A stretch of 23,702 nucleotides of DNA from an uncultured Pseudogracilibacillus sp. Its GTDB lineage: Bacteria > Bacillota > Bacilli > Bacillales > Amphibacillaceae. The position numbers and the translations under genes are program-made. Of this stretch, positions 14,051 through 23,052 are shown piece after piece (positions within the stretch are counted from its first letter, which is position 1; each line of letters opens with the position of its first letter). Location: contig CALGOZ010000032.1 of assembly GCA_937960785.1 (NCBI GenBank), positions 1-23,702 of the forward strand, given 5' to 3'. The notes under the pieces were generated by a model, which worked only from the letters and a program-made list of their open reading frames with translations, ran no database searches and had not been told where the DNA came from.

Positions 14051-16906
14051 TTAATTTAAGGCTGTCTGTTTCATCCGTTCGCGATCTCGTTCGATAATTT
14101 TTTTCACATAATAACCTGTATATGATTCTTCGACTTCAGCGATTTCTTCTGGGGTACCGGTTGCAATCACCGTTCCTCCACCGTCTCCTCCTTCTGGTCC
14201 AAGGTCTATAATATAATCTGCCGTTTTTATCACATCTAAATTATGTTCAATGACAACGACTGTATCCCCGTTATCGACGAGTCGTTGTAGCACGTTAAGC
14301 AATCTTTTTATATCGTCGGTATGAAGACCTGTCGTCGGTTCGTCTAAGATGTAAAACGTTTTTCCCGTCGAACGTTTATGGAGTTCGCTTGCTAATTTCA
14401 CTCGTTGGGCCTCCCCACCGGATAAAGTCGTCGCCGGTTGGCCTAGCTTAATATAACCGAGTCCGACATCGACAATCGTTTGTAATTTACGTTTTATTCT
14501 TGGAATATTACTGAAAAATTGTAACGCTTCTTCAACACGCATATCTAATACATCGGCGATTGTCTTTCCTTTGAACTTAATTTCTAATGTTTCACGATTG
14601 TATCGCTTTCCTTTACAGACTTCGCAAGGGACATATACATCGGGTAAAAAGTGCATTTCAATTTTAATAATTCCGTCTCCACGGCAAGATTCACAACGAC
14701 CGCCTTTTACGTTAAAACTAAAACGCCCTTTCTTATAACCGCGCATTTTCGCTTCATTCGTCTGGGCAAATACGTCCCGAATATCATCGAATACACCGGT
14801 ATAGGTCGCTGGATTCGAGCGAGGCGTGCGACCGATTGGGGCTTGGTTAATATCAATCACCTTATCGATATGTTCTAACCCTTTTACCTCTTTATGCTTA
14901 CCTGGACGATGCTTTCCACTATATAGATGCTTCGCTAATGCTTTATATAAAATGTCATTTACAAGCGTACTCTTACCTGAACCGGAAACTCCTGTAACGA
15001 CGGTGAATAAACCGAGAGGAAATTGTACGTCAATCGATTTTAAGTTGTTTTCCTCAGCTCCAATTACCTCGACAAATCGTTCGTCAGGCTGGCGACGCTG
15101 ATCAGGCAGGGGGATGAATTTTTTACCTGATAAGTAATTTCCGGTTAGTGAACCTTTTCGACGCATTATTTGCTTAGGTGTACCACTTGCTACAATTTCA
15201 CCACCGTGGTCACCGGCACCCGGGCCGATATCGATAATCCAGTCAGCCGCTAACATCGTATCTTCATCGTGTTCGACAACGATTAACGTATTATCCAAAT
15301 CTCGCATCTGTTGTAATGTTTCAATTAGTCGGTTATTATCGCGTTGGTGAAGTCCAATTGACGGTTCATCAAGAACATAAAGTACCCCAGTAAGAGCAGA
15401 GCCAATCTGCGTCGCTAAACGAATTCGCTGGGCCTCTCCACCGGATAACGTTCCTGAAGAACGAGACAAGGTTAAATAGTCGAGACCGACATTTTTTAAA
15501 AAGGTTAACCGATCCTCAATTTCTTTTAAAATCAATTGTGCTATTTGGGTTTCTTTTTCTGTTAAATGTAATTTGTTAAAGAACTGTAATGATTCTTCAA
15601 TTGAGAAATCAGTCACTTCACTTATATGTTTTTGTGCAATTTTGACCGATAAGGCTTGTTCATTTAAGCGATATCCTTTACAAGTAGGACAGGCGCTTTC
15701 TGCCATATATTCTTCTAAGGTAGAACGAACAAAATCCGAAGACGTATTATGGTATCTACGGGCGATATTATTCAATACACCTTCAAATTGAATTTCGCTC
15801 GTTTTCTTTTTGCCGAAATCGTTCACGTACGTAAATTTTATTTTTTCAGTTCCACTTCCGTATAAAATTATATCCATTTGTTCTTTTGGAATAGCTTTTA
15901 CTGGAATATTCATATCGATTCCATAATGGTTACATACAGATTTTAATAATTGAGGATAATACTGAGAACTAATTGGCTCCCAAGCAGCAATCGCATGTTC
16001 TTTTAAAGTTTTACTCCAGTCAGGTATAACCGAGTCAAGATCCACTTCTAGTTTCGTTCCTAGTCCGTCACAAGTTTGGCAGGCACCATACGGACTATTA
16101 AAAGAAAAAAGTCGCGGTTCTAACTCTTCAATCGAAAAACCACATTGCGGGCAGGCGTGATTTTCGCTCATCATCATTTCCTCTCCGTCGATTACATCGA
16201 TAATTACCCGGCCATTGCCTAAAGGTAACGCTGTCTCGATAGAATCGGAAAGGCGACTTTCAATACCTTCTCTTACGATTAGACGGTCGACGATTACTTC
16301 AATCGAATGGGATTTATTTTTATCTAAATCGATTTCATCGGTTACTTCATACATTTCACCATTTACGCGAACGCGAACGAATCCTTCCTTCTGCAGTTGT
16401 TCGAACACTTGGACATGTTCACCTTTGCGTCCAGAGACGACTGGAGCTAAAATTTGGATTCGGCTTCGTTCTGGTAAAGTTAACACTTGATCAACCATTT
16501 GTTGGACAGTTTGCGAACTAATTTCTATTCCATGAATTGGACAAACAGGCCGACCAATTCGGGCATATAGAAGTCGTAAGTAATCATAAATCTCTGTTAT
16601 AGTTGCGACAGTAGAACGAGGATTTTGGCTCGTCGTCTTTTGATCGATTGATATCGCCGGAGATAAACCTTCAATCATATCGACATCTGGTTTATCCATC
16701 TGGCCTAAAAATTGACGGGCATAGGCTGAGAGAGATTCGACGTAACGACGCTGACCTTCAGCATAAACCGTATCGAAAGCTAAGGAGGACTTTCCAGAGC
16801 CAGAAAGTCCTGTCACAACGACGAGTTTATGTTTTGGTATATCGACATCAATATCTTTTAAATTGTGAGCTCTTGCTCCTCTAACTTTAATATATTTTGC
16901 AGACAT
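14051..16906 (-). CDS. uvrA: Excinuclease ABC subunit UvrA
   Basis: This is the damage-sensing ATPase of nucleotide excision repair; the UvrA dimer loads UvrB at bulky lesions. The 951-residue product is full length (about 950-957). It has two ABC modules: Walker A GLSGSGKS (33-40) and a second GVSGSGKS after FTVVT near residue 640, and two LSGGEAQR signatures with following LDEPSIGLH / LDEPTTGLH Walker B motifs. The zinc modules are visible as CPQC (252-255) with CQTC (276-279), and as a C-terminal CESC...CEVC pair. The ATG at 16906 lies 17 bases after the uvrB stop; GGGAGG is about 12 bases upstream. It forms an operon with uvrB and ends at the terminator at 13995-14035. Confidence 0.98.
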   Translation of the reverse strand: MSAKYIKVRGARAHNLKDIDVDIPKHKLVVVTGLSGSGKSSLAFDTVYAEGQRRYVESLSAYARQFLGQMDKPDVDMIEGLSPAISIDQKTTSQNPRSTVATITEIYDYLRLLYARIGRPVCPIHGIEISSQTVQQMVDQVLTLPERSRIQILAPVVSGRKGEHVQVFEQLQKEGFVRVRVNGEMYEVTDEIDLDKNKSHSIEVIVDRLIVREGIESRLSDSIETALPLGNGRVIIDVIDGEEMMMSENHACPQCGFSIEELEPRLFSFNSPYGACQTCDGLGTKLEVDLDSVIPDWSKTLKEHAIAAWEPISSQYYPQLLKSVCNHYGIDMNIPVKAIPKEQMDIILYGSGTEKIKFTYVNDFGKKKTSEIQFEGVLNNIARRYHNTSSDFVRSTLEEYMAESACPTCKGYRLNEQALSVKIAQKHISEVTDFSIEESLQFFNKLHLTEKETQIAQLILKEIEDRLTFLKNVGLDYLTLSRSSGTLSGGEAQRIRLATQIGSALTGVLYVLDEPSIGLHQRDNNRLIETLQQMRDLDNTLIVVEHDEDTMLAADWIIDIGPGAGDHGGEIVASGTPKQIMRRKGSLTGNYLSGKKFIPLPDQRRQPDERFVEVIGAEENNLKSIDVQFPLGLFTVVTGVSGSGKSTLVNDILYKALAKHLYSGKHRPGKHKEVKGLEHIDKVIDINQAPIGRTPRSNPATYTGVFDDIRDVFAQTNEAKMRGYKKGRFSFNVKGGRCESCRGDGIIKIEMHFLPDVYVPCEVCKGKRYNRETLEIKFKGKTIADVLDMRVEEALQFFSNIPRIKRKLQTIVDVGLGYIKLGQPATTLSGGEAQRVKLASELHKRSTGKTFYILDEPTTGLHTDDIKRLLNVLQRLVDNGDTVVVIEHNLDVIKTADYIIDLGPEGGDGGGTVIATGTPEEIAEVEESYTGYYVKKIIERDRERMKQTALN

Positions 16907-16923
16907 GGATGACTAATTCCTCC

Positions 16924-18915
16924 CTAAGACTCTATTTCGACACGCAATTCGAAAATTAAATCGCGAAGCTCCGTCGCCCGTTCGAATTGCAAATCTTTCG
17001 CTGCTTGCTTCATTTCTTCTTCCATTCGGTCAATCATCTCAAGCTGTTTTTTCTTCGGCATTTTTAATATATCTGATAATTGAGTATCTTCATATTCACT
17101 ATTATCTTCTGCTACAACTGTTGCTCGAATTAATTCACGGACATCCTTTTTCACTGTTTTCGGTACAATTCCATACTTTTCATTATGTTCTTTCTGGATA
17201 CGACGACGACGATTCGTCTCATCGATTGCTACTTGCATTGATGGAGTGATTTTGTCCGCATACATGATAACTTTTCCGTTTTCGTTTCGAGCTGCCCGTC
17301 CCATCGTTTGAATTAACGAGCGCTCCGAGCGTAAAAATCCTTCCTTATCCGCATCCAAAATCGCAACAAGGGATACTTCCGGAATATCTAATCCTTCACG
17401 TAATAAGTTAATACCGACGAGAACATCGTACTTTTTCAGACGTAAGTCACGAATAATTTCAATTCGTTCTAACGTCTTTACTTCTGAGTGCAAATAAGCA
17501 ACTTTATAATCGAGTTCTTTCAAGTAGTCGGTTAAGTCTTCTGACATACGCTTTGTTAAAGTTGTAATTAGTACTCGTTCATCCCGTTCGATACGTTTAT
17601 CAATTTCGCTAATTAAATCATCAATTTGTCCTTCTACCGGGCGAACTTCTACTTCTGGATCTAACAAGCCTGTAGGTCGAATAATTTGTTCGACCATTTC
17701 TTTCGTATGTTCTAGCTCATAAGGTCCCGGCGTTGCGGAAACATAAATCACTTGATTAATCTTCTTCTCGAACTCCTCAAATTTTAGCGGACGGTTATCT
17801 AATGCCGATGGTAGGCGAAAGCCGTGGTCGACGAGCATTTGCTTTCTCGCTCGGTCACCGTTGAACATCCCTCGAACTTGAGGTAATGTCGCATGGGATT
17901 CATCAATAATGATTAAAAAATCTTCCGGAAAGTAATCGAGTAACGTATACGGTGTCGAACCAGGCTCTCGTAACGTTAAATGACGGGAGTAATTTTCAAT
18001 TCCCGAACAAAAGCCCATCTCCCGCATCATTTCTAAATCATAATTAGTTCGTTGTTCCAAACGTTGGGCTTCGAGTAACTTATTCTCTGCTCGGAGCTCT
18101 TTTAATCGTTCCTCTAGTTCCTGCTCGATATTACGAATTGCTATTTTCATCTTATCTTCCCGTGTTACGAAGTGAGACGCTGGGAAAATAGCCACATGTT
18201 CACGGTCACCAATTAACTCTCCCGTTAAAGCATCTACCTCTCGAATCCTATCAATTTCATCACCGAAAAATTCAATCCGAATTACATCTTGCTCGCGAGA
18301 TGCTGGAATAATTTCAACGATATCTCCCCGTACTCGAAAAGTTCCTCGTTGGAAGTCAATATCGTTTCGTTCATATTGAACATCGACCAAGTTTCGTAAC
18401 AATTCATCCCGCTCTATTTCCATTCCTACACGTAAGGAAATAACTTGTTCCCGGTACTCTTCCGGTGAACCTAAGCCATATATACACGATACGCTCGCGA
18501 CGATTAATACATCGCGCCGTTCGAACAATGCCGATGTTGCTGAGTGACGGAGTTTATCAATTTCATCGTTAATGCTTGCATCTTTTTCAATATACGTATC
18601 AGTCGATGGAACGTACGCTTCCGGTTGATAGTAATCGTAATAACTGACGAAATATTCTACCGCATTATGCGGGAAAAACTCTTTAAATTCACTATATAAT
18701 TGACCAGCTAACGTTTTATTATGAGCCATGACGAGAGTCGGGCGATTGACCCGTTCGATTACATTCGAAATCGTAAAGGTCTTTCCCGTCCCCGTTGCAC
18801 CGAGCAACGTTAAATGGTTCCGTCCTTCATTAATTTGTTCTACTAATTGATCAATCGCTTTCGGTTGATCCCCTTCAGGTTTAAACGAAGAAACTAGTTT
18901 GAACTTCTCACTCAT
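16924..18915 (-). CDS. uvrB: Excinuclease ABC subunit UvrB
   Basis: This is the damage-verification helicase-like subunit that opens DNA at lesions and recruits UvrC. The 663-residue product has Walker A GATGTGKT (39-46), the beta-hairpin region with YYDYYQPEAYVP (about 92-103), the DESH Walker B box (about 338), helicase motifs through DILVGINLLREGLD-like sequence and QTMGRAARN, and a C-terminal UVR domain (about 625-660) that binds UvrC. The ATG at 18915 follows GGAG at 7 bases. It is the first gene of uvrB-uvrA. Upstream are an extended -10 promoter and a degenerate LexA-box-like site, so SOS control, known for B. subtilis uvrBA, is plausible here. Confidence 0.98.
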   Translation of the reverse strand: MSEKFKLVSSFKPEGDQPKAIDQLVEQINEGRNHLTLLGATGTGKTFTISNVIERVNRPTLVMAHNKTLAGQLYSEFKEFFPHNAVEYFVSYYDYYQPEAYVPSTDTYIEKDASINDEIDKLRHSATSALFERRDVLIVASVSCIYGLGSPEEYREQVISLRVGMEIERDELLRNLVDVQYERNDIDFQRGTFRVRGDIVEIIPASREQDVIRIEFFGDEIDRIREVDALTGELIGDREHVAIFPASHFVTREDKMKIAIRNIEQELEERLKELRAENKLLEAQRLEQRTNYDLEMMREMGFCSGIENYSRHLTLREPGSTPYTLLDYFPEDFLIIIDESHATLPQVRGMFNGDRARKQMLVDHGFRLPSALDNRPLKFEEFEKKINQVIYVSATPGPYELEHTKEMVEQIIRPTGLLDPEVEVRPVEGQIDDLISEIDKRIERDERVLITTLTKRMSEDLTDYLKELDYKVAYLHSEVKTLERIEIIRDLRLKKYDVLVGINLLREGLDIPEVSLVAILDADKEGFLRSERSLIQTMGRAARNENGKVIMYADKITPSMQVAIDETNRRRRIQKEHNEKYGIVPKTVKKDVRELIRATVVAEDNSEYEDTQLSDILKMPKKKQLEMIDRMEEEMKQAAKDLQFERATELRDLIFELRVEIES

Positions 18916-18954
18916 GGCAACTCTCCACCTTATTTTTCGTAATTCGTTGTATTT

Positions 18955-18983
18955 ATTGTATCATATAGGCAAACGAGTATTCC
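18955..18983 (-). promoter_or_regulatory. uvrBA promoter with degenerate LexA-like box
   Basis: The minus strand reads TGATACAAT (18963-18955), an extended -10 element. Ten to 23 bases upstream of the -10 box, GGAATACTCGTTTG (18983-18970) resembles the Bacillus LexA box CGAACRNRYGTTYG: the right half-site fits fully, the left half and centre carry three mismatches. The position, overlapping the promoter, suits a repressor. The promoter is moderately supported, the operator weakly. Confidence 0.4.
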
Positions 18984-19034
18984 ATTTATCTATTTTATCG
19001 CTCGATAACGTTATATAAAAAGTCTGACCGATAT

Positions 19035-19077
19035 AAAAAAGCTTTTCTATAGTTTGATTCCACTATAGAAAAGCTTT
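19035..19077 (-). terminator. Rho-independent terminator of the zinc-lipoprotein gene
   Basis: On the minus strand a perfect 15-bp stem (AAAGCTTTTCTATAG, arms 19077-19063 and 19052-19038) with a 10-base loop runs into TTTTTT. It begins directly after the stop codon at 19082. Confidence 0.95.
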
Positions 19078-19081
19078 AATA

Positions 19082-20035
19082 CTAATTATCAAAAGCTTCT
19101 ACTAACGTTTCGATATTACGCTCCATTAAAGTGACATAATTTTGTTCTGCTTCAATATCTTCCTCTGTTAATACTGATAAATTGTGTAAAGTATACGTTT
19201 CTGCCTCTAGCTCATCTTTTAACACTTCAATTAATTTATCTGGAGTATTTTGTTCATAAAATAATGTAGAAATTCCTAAATCTTTTGCTTCCTCAATAAT
19301 TTCTGCTAAATATTTTTGTGACGGTTCTTCAGAAGGTGATAAACCACTCAGGGCAATCTCTTCAATTCCGTAACGTTCCTCCCAATAACCATAAGCTGCG
19401 TGAGGAACGATTATGTATTTATTATTCTTATCTACTAGTTCCTGTTTAAATTTATCTTCTAACTTTTGTAATTGAACGAACAGTTCTTTTTTATTTTCTT
19501 CAAATAACTCCTCATGATCTGGTGCTAAATCAATTAACTGTTCTGTAATAATCTCAGCCATCATTATCATACGTAGCGGATCGAGCCAAACGTGAGGGTT
19601 ACGTTCAAACTTATCGGCTGTCTCTACCGCTTCATCTGAGTCATCTTCTGTAACTTTTGGTTTTTCAAAAATTTCATCATACTCTTCTAAAGCGATTAAA
19701 CGAACTTCTTCCTTTTCTAAAGCTTCCGCTGCCGAGGAAGCAAATCCTTCAAGAGTTGGACCAAAATAGATAAAAGCGTCAGCCTCAGCAATCTCTGTCA
19801 TTTCTTTCGTCGTCGGCTCAAACGTATGGGCATCAACTCCTGGTGGATAAATCGATTCTACTTCGATAATTTCATCCCCAATTTCCTCTACGATAAATTG
19901 AATTGGATATATTGTTGTATATACTGATACTTCCGCTTCACGATATACTGTCATTAATTCATCTTTATTACAGCCGGTAACGATGAACGTTAAAATTAGC
20001 AATAAAGCAATTATAATTGTTCTATACTTTTTCAT
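19082..20035 (-). CDS. Zinc ABC transporter substrate-binding lipoprotein (ZnuA/AdcA-like)
   Basis: This is a cluster A-I metal-binding protein (TroA/ZnuA family) anchored to the outer face of the membrane. The 317-residue precursor has a lipoprotein signal: basic MKKYR, a hydrophobic core, and lipobox VTGC with Cys22. The metal ligands fit a zinc protein: His70 in DAHTFEP, His148 in NPHVWLDP and His212 in PHAAYGYW. Glu261 (FYEQ) is a possible fourth. The loop before His148 (about 118-147) is strongly acidic but has no histidines, unlike many ZnuA proteins. The start ATG 20035 lies eight bases after AAAGGA. It is transcribed alone from a promoter overlapping a Zur box, which supports zinc over manganese. 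The permease and ATPase genes are not adjacent and must be elsewhere. Confidence 0.92.
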   Translation of the reverse strand: MKKYRTIIIALLLILTFIVTGCNKDELMTVYREAEVSVYTTIYPIQFIVEEIGDEIIEVESIYPPGVDAHTFEPTTKEMTEIAEADAFIYFGPTLEGFASSAAEALEKEEVRLIALEEYDEIFEKPKVTEDDSDEAVETADKFERNPHVWLDPLRMIMMAEIITEQLIDLAPDHEELFEENKKELFVQLQKLEDKFKQELVDKNNKYIIVPHAAYGYWEERYGIEEIALSGLSPSEEPSQKYLAEIIEEAKDLGISTLFYEQNTPDKLIEVLKDELEAETYTLHNLSVLTEEDIEAEQNYVTLMERNIETLVEAFDN

Positions 20036-20082
20036 CGGTAAATTCCTTTCCTTGAAATTACAGTCCTATATTAACAGTTTTG

Positions 20083-20111
20083 ATTATAACGAAGGAAAAA
20101 TCATTTGTAAA
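20083..20111 (-). promoter_or_regulatory. SigA-type promoter of the zinc-lipoprotein gene
   Basis: On the minus strand TTTACA (20111-20106), a 17-base spacer and TATAAT (20088-20083) form a strong promoter. The -35 box overlaps the end of the Zur operator by four bases. Confidence 0.85.
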
Positions 20112-20130
20112 TCGTAATCATTACGTTTTG
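20108..20130. promoter_or_regulatory. Zur operator
   Basis: The plus strand reads TAAATCGTAAT, one central C, then ATTACGTTTTG. The B. subtilis Zur consensus is TAAATCGTAAT-N-ATTACGATTTA; the left half is exact and the right half differs at two outer positions. It overlaps the -35 box of the downstream gene, so zinc-loaded Zur should repress it. Confidence 0.9.
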
Positions 20131-20159
20131 CTACATTATCGAAACTTTGTCATATTTAG

Positions 20160-20185
20160 AAAAAAACAGGTCTTCGCCTGTTTTT
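20160..20185 (-). terminator. Rho-independent terminator of ctpB-minJ
   Basis: On the minus strand AAAAACAGG (20185-20177) pairs with CCTGTTTTT (20170-20162) around a 6-base loop, and the T-run continues (7 T in all). The stem begins inside the minJ stop codon. Confidence 0.88.
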
Positions 20186-21401
20186 AGTTTCCTTCAACGA
20201 ATTCATCTAATAAGTTCGTTACGCGCTTATTATACGGTGCTTCTGGAAATATAAGCCCAAGTTCATGATGGTCTTTTGCAAAAAATGCACTTTGAATAAA
20301 GCGCACCTCATCATTATGATCTAACACTTCAAGTTTAAAAAATGCCCCGCTTTGTTGCAATGCTTCATAAAATTCCTGAGAATTCGTCACTTCAATTCCA
20401 TTGACTTTTGTGATAACTTCTCCGGGAACAATTTCCAACTCTTCAGCACGACTACCCGGGAGCGTTGTTAAAACACGAATTCCACGTTTTTGCGGTGCAA
20501 AAAAAGGTGTCCCATAGCGATTACGAAGGCGGCTTCGATAGGTAATCCACTCAGTTCCAATAATTGCAAAGACCATTGCGATTAATACGAAAACAGGATA
20601 AAAATAACTGGCAATGGCAAAGGCCAACACTATTGTAGCTAAAATTAGTTTTTGCCTAATGACTTCCTTTTTAAACGTCATCATCGGTGCTGCAACTGCT
20701 GTAAGTTGGCTACCAAGAATAAGGGGAACGACCGTTACATAAAAGGAAGCATTACCAATTTGAAAATAAGGGATCAACGGTTCAAGCCCTGTAACTTCTT
20801 GGGTCGGTATAAATAAGAAAAACGGAAGGACTAACAGCCGTTTAATTTGTTGCTCACCTAACCAGACGCCCCGTTCACTTAACGAAACACGACTAAATAA
20901 ATCCGATTCCTTCGTTTGCATAAGAAGAAACGCTTCAATAAACATTAAAAGAGCAACAAGTCCAACGAACATCGTCCATTCACGATTCGCAAATAAAGGA
21001 AACGTCGATAAAAACGGGACCGAATCTAGTGGTAAAATAGGAATTAACATATATAGAAAAAACGTAAATCCTAACGTATAAGCTGGCGATAACAAATGAA
21101 AGGAACCAGTTATACTAAGAATAATCGTAATAATTGCAAATAAATAAACGAATTCTATCGTCCATACAAAACCAAAGGAAAGGGAAATAATTGAAATCAT
21201 AACCCCGAAAAGAAACGAAAACCAAAACGTACGCCTAATTTCTTTAAAATAATTGTTTATTTTGACACCGAAATGTTTACGTTCTTCCTTTACTCGTCTT
21301 GCTCCAGCAATGAATAATAAAATTAAAACCCAATAGAAGAGCGGATTTAAAAACATCCGCCCCACTCCATGTAATAATTGCATACCCCATTGTTCGACCA
21401 T
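20184..21401 (-). CDS. minJ: Cell-division topological protein MinJ (PDZ membrane protein)
   Basis: MinJ bridges DivIVA and MinD at the poles and division septum, placing the MinCD inhibitor in Bacillus. The 405-residue protein has about eight hydrophobic segments (around 20-33, 58-78, 83-98, 106-124, 143-161, 188-200, 218-240, 252-283) and a C-terminal cytosolic PDZ domain (about 300-370) with LPGSRAEELEIVPGEVITKVNGIEV. The B. subtilis protein is 397 residues with the same plan. The ATG at 21401 lies eight bases after AGGGG and 16 bases after the ctpB stop. Position between ctpB and uvrB matches the known neighbourhood, though a zinc lipoprotein gene has come between. The assignment rests on topology, length and context. 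Confidence 0.87.
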   Translation of the reverse strand: MVEQWGMQLLHGVGRMFLNPLFYWVLILLFIAGARRVKEERKHFGVKINNYFKEIRRTFWFSFLFGVMISIISLSFGFVWTIEFVYLFAIITIILSITGSFHLLSPAYTLGFTFFLYMLIPILPLDSVPFLSTFPLFANREWTMFVGLVALLMFIEAFLLMQTKESDLFSRVSLSERGVWLGEQQIKRLLVLPFFLFIPTQEVTGLEPLIPYFQIGNASFYVTVVPLILGSQLTAVAAPMMTFKKEVIRQKLILATIVLAFAIASYFYPVFVLIAMVFAIIGTEWITYRSRLRNRYGTPFFAPQKRGIRVLTTLPGSRAEELEIVPGEVITKVNGIEVTNSQEFYEALQQSGAFFKLEVLDHNDEVRFIQSAFFAKDHHELGLIFPEAPYNKRVTNLLDEFVEGN

Positions 21402-21417
21402 TTACGAATCCCCTGCC

Positions 21418-22878
21418 TTATTTATACAACACCTCTAATGCTTTTTGCTTTTGTAAATCTTGAGTACCTTCACGAATTTGTTCCATTGCTTCTCTTTCGA
21501 TAGCTCCGGCAGTTTCACTATCAATTTTTCCTGTGACATCTAGACCTTGATCCTTCTGGAAGGCTTCTACTTGCTTTTTCATTTCTTCATCGAAATAACC
21601 ATCTTTTCGAATCGGGTTATAACCAATTCCATCAAGAAGTACTTGAGCATTTTCGACTTGTTCTCCTGCATCATCTAGTTGCAAAGGTTTCTCTTCTACA
21701 ACGATTGGATTACCGTAGTAAAACTCTGGCTGACTCTGTTCTACTGTCGGCTCTACCCCTACTTCATTAATCCAATTTCCTTCTGGTGATAACCATTTGT
21801 AAAAGGTTAATTTAATCGTACTGCCATTTCGATCTTCTGTTAAAGGAATCGCCTGTTGTACCGTCCCTTTACCAAAGCTCGTTTTTCCAACAACGTCATA
21901 ACCGATTTCTTTCATCGCAACGGCTAAAATTTCCGAAGCCGATGCACTTCCTTCGTCGATTAAAACGCTAATCGGGTAAGGTTTCTTTTCATCTAAATTT
22001 GTATAAAATTTCTCCCGGTTACCAGAGCGATCTTCTGTCTGTAAATATGGGACATCTTTTGGAATAAAATGTTGTAAAATCTCTTCGATAGAATGGAGTA
22101 ATCCTCCTGGGTTTCCCCGTACATCGATTACTAGTCCTTCAATTCCTTTTGACTCTAACTCGTCTAAAGCTTCAGCAAATTCCTTAGCTGTTTCTTCAGA
22201 AAAGGTGCTAATTTCAATGATCCCTGTCTTCTTACCATCGACGGTTTCTATTTCAGACTCTACTGTAATAACTGGTATATCGTCTCTTACAACAGTTACT
22301 TCAAAGGGTTCGCTTGCTCCTTGACGCTTGATTAAAAGGACGACTTCTGTACCTTTTTCACCGCGAATTTTTTCTACTGCTTCGTTTAAATCGAGACCAT
22401 CTAAAGGTTCGCCATCAACTTTTAAAATTTGGTCATTCGAACGTAAGCCAGCTTTTTCTGCTGGTGAATCTTTGATTGGTGCAATAATCGTGACGGTATC
22501 ATCTACCATACTTACTTCAGCACCGATTCCTTGGAAGGATGATTCAATTTGCTCATTGAATCGTTTCATCGCTTCCTCGTTCATGTAAGAGCTATAAGGG
22601 TCGTCTAACTTTTCTAACATTCCTTGAATGGCACCCTCAAGCAATTCTTCTGAATCGACTTCTTCGAAATAATATTCATTTATTAAATCGTAAGCCATCT
22701 TTACATTTTCTAGGCTTTCTTCAAAGGAAATTCTATCGCTCTCCGATACAATTTCTGTCGGAGGTCCTTCTTTCATTGCGCTCGGTTTAAGCGTATTCAC
22801 AGCTAAAATGGCTACGAAAAAACCGATTGCAAACGTCATTACTAACATAACGACTAACTGATGTTTTCTTATATTCAT
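21418..22878 (-). CDS. ctpB: Carboxy-terminal processing protease CtpB
   Basis: This is a membrane-anchored S41 serine protease. In B. subtilis CtpB cleaves SpoIVFA in the intermembrane space to trigger sigma-K activation. The 486-residue product has one N-terminal membrane segment (about 8-30), a PDZ domain (about 115-200, GIGAEVSMVDD to VVLLIKR), the S41 protease core with Ser313 in GSASASEI as likely nucleophile, Lys337 in SFGKG and Gln341, and a C-terminal peptidoglycan-binding PG_binding_1 domain (about 400-462, LLDGIGYNPIRKDGYFD). The C-terminal wall-binding domain fits the CtpA/CtpB-type of Bacillus. The start ATG 22878 follows GAGG. It is co-transcribed with minJ. A sporulation role is inferred from the family only, since no sporulation promoter is evident. 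Confidence 0.92.
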   Translation of the reverse strand: MNIRKHQLVVMLVMTFAIGFFVAILAVNTLKPSAMKEGPPTEIVSESDRISFEESLENVKMAYDLINEYYFEEVDSEELLEGAIQGMLEKLDDPYSSYMNEEAMKRFNEQIESSFQGIGAEVSMVDDTVTIIAPIKDSPAEKAGLRSNDQILKVDGEPLDGLDLNEAVEKIRGEKGTEVVLLIKRQGASEPFEVTVVRDDIPVITVESEIETVDGKKTGIIEISTFSEETAKEFAEALDELESKGIEGLVIDVRGNPGGLLHSIEEILQHFIPKDVPYLQTEDRSGNREKFYTNLDEKKPYPISVLIDEGSASASEILAVAMKEIGYDVVGKTSFGKGTVQQAIPLTEDRNGSTIKLTFYKWLSPEGNWINEVGVEPTVEQSQPEFYYGNPIVVEEKPLQLDDAGEQVENAQVLLDGIGYNPIRKDGYFDEEMKKQVEAFQKDQGLDVTGKIDSETAGAIEREAMEQIREGTQDLQKQKALEVLYK

Positions 22879-22960
22879 TACTCCACCTCAAATTAGAAAA
22901 AGAATTCTTATTTTAGTTTATCATAAAGTTTGTGACGTTCCTATATTTAATCAGTTATAT

Positions 22961-22969
22961 ATTGTATCA
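22961..22969 (-). promoter_or_regulatory. Probable extended -10 promoter of ctpB-minJ
   Basis: The minus strand reads TGATACAAT (22969-22961), an extended -10 element with no good -35 box. It lies just past the terminator of the upstream gene and leaves a leader of about 75 bases. The 11-mer TATGATACAAT here is identical to that at the uvrBA promoter. Confidence 0.45.
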
Positions 22970-22990
22970 TACCAAATTGTCCACAAGATG

Positions 22991-23033
22991 AAAAAGAACA
23001 TCTATGCTACAACTTGTGTAGTTAGATGTTCTT
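22991..23033 (-). terminator. Rho-independent terminator of the M23 hydrolase gene
   Basis: On the minus strand AAGAACATCTA (23033-23023) pairs with TAGATGTTCTT (23004-22994), with an inner CTACA/TGTAG stem, and TTTTT continues from the 3' arm. It starts 19 bases after the stop codon. Confidence 0.88.
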
Positions 23034-23052
23034 AAACTTTTGCATCACTCAT

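Noticed and set aside
14651..14878. Plus-strand frames opposite uvrA (and similar ones opposite uvrB, minJ and trxB)
   Set aside because: They are antisense shadows of highly conserved proteins, with no ribosome-binding sites.
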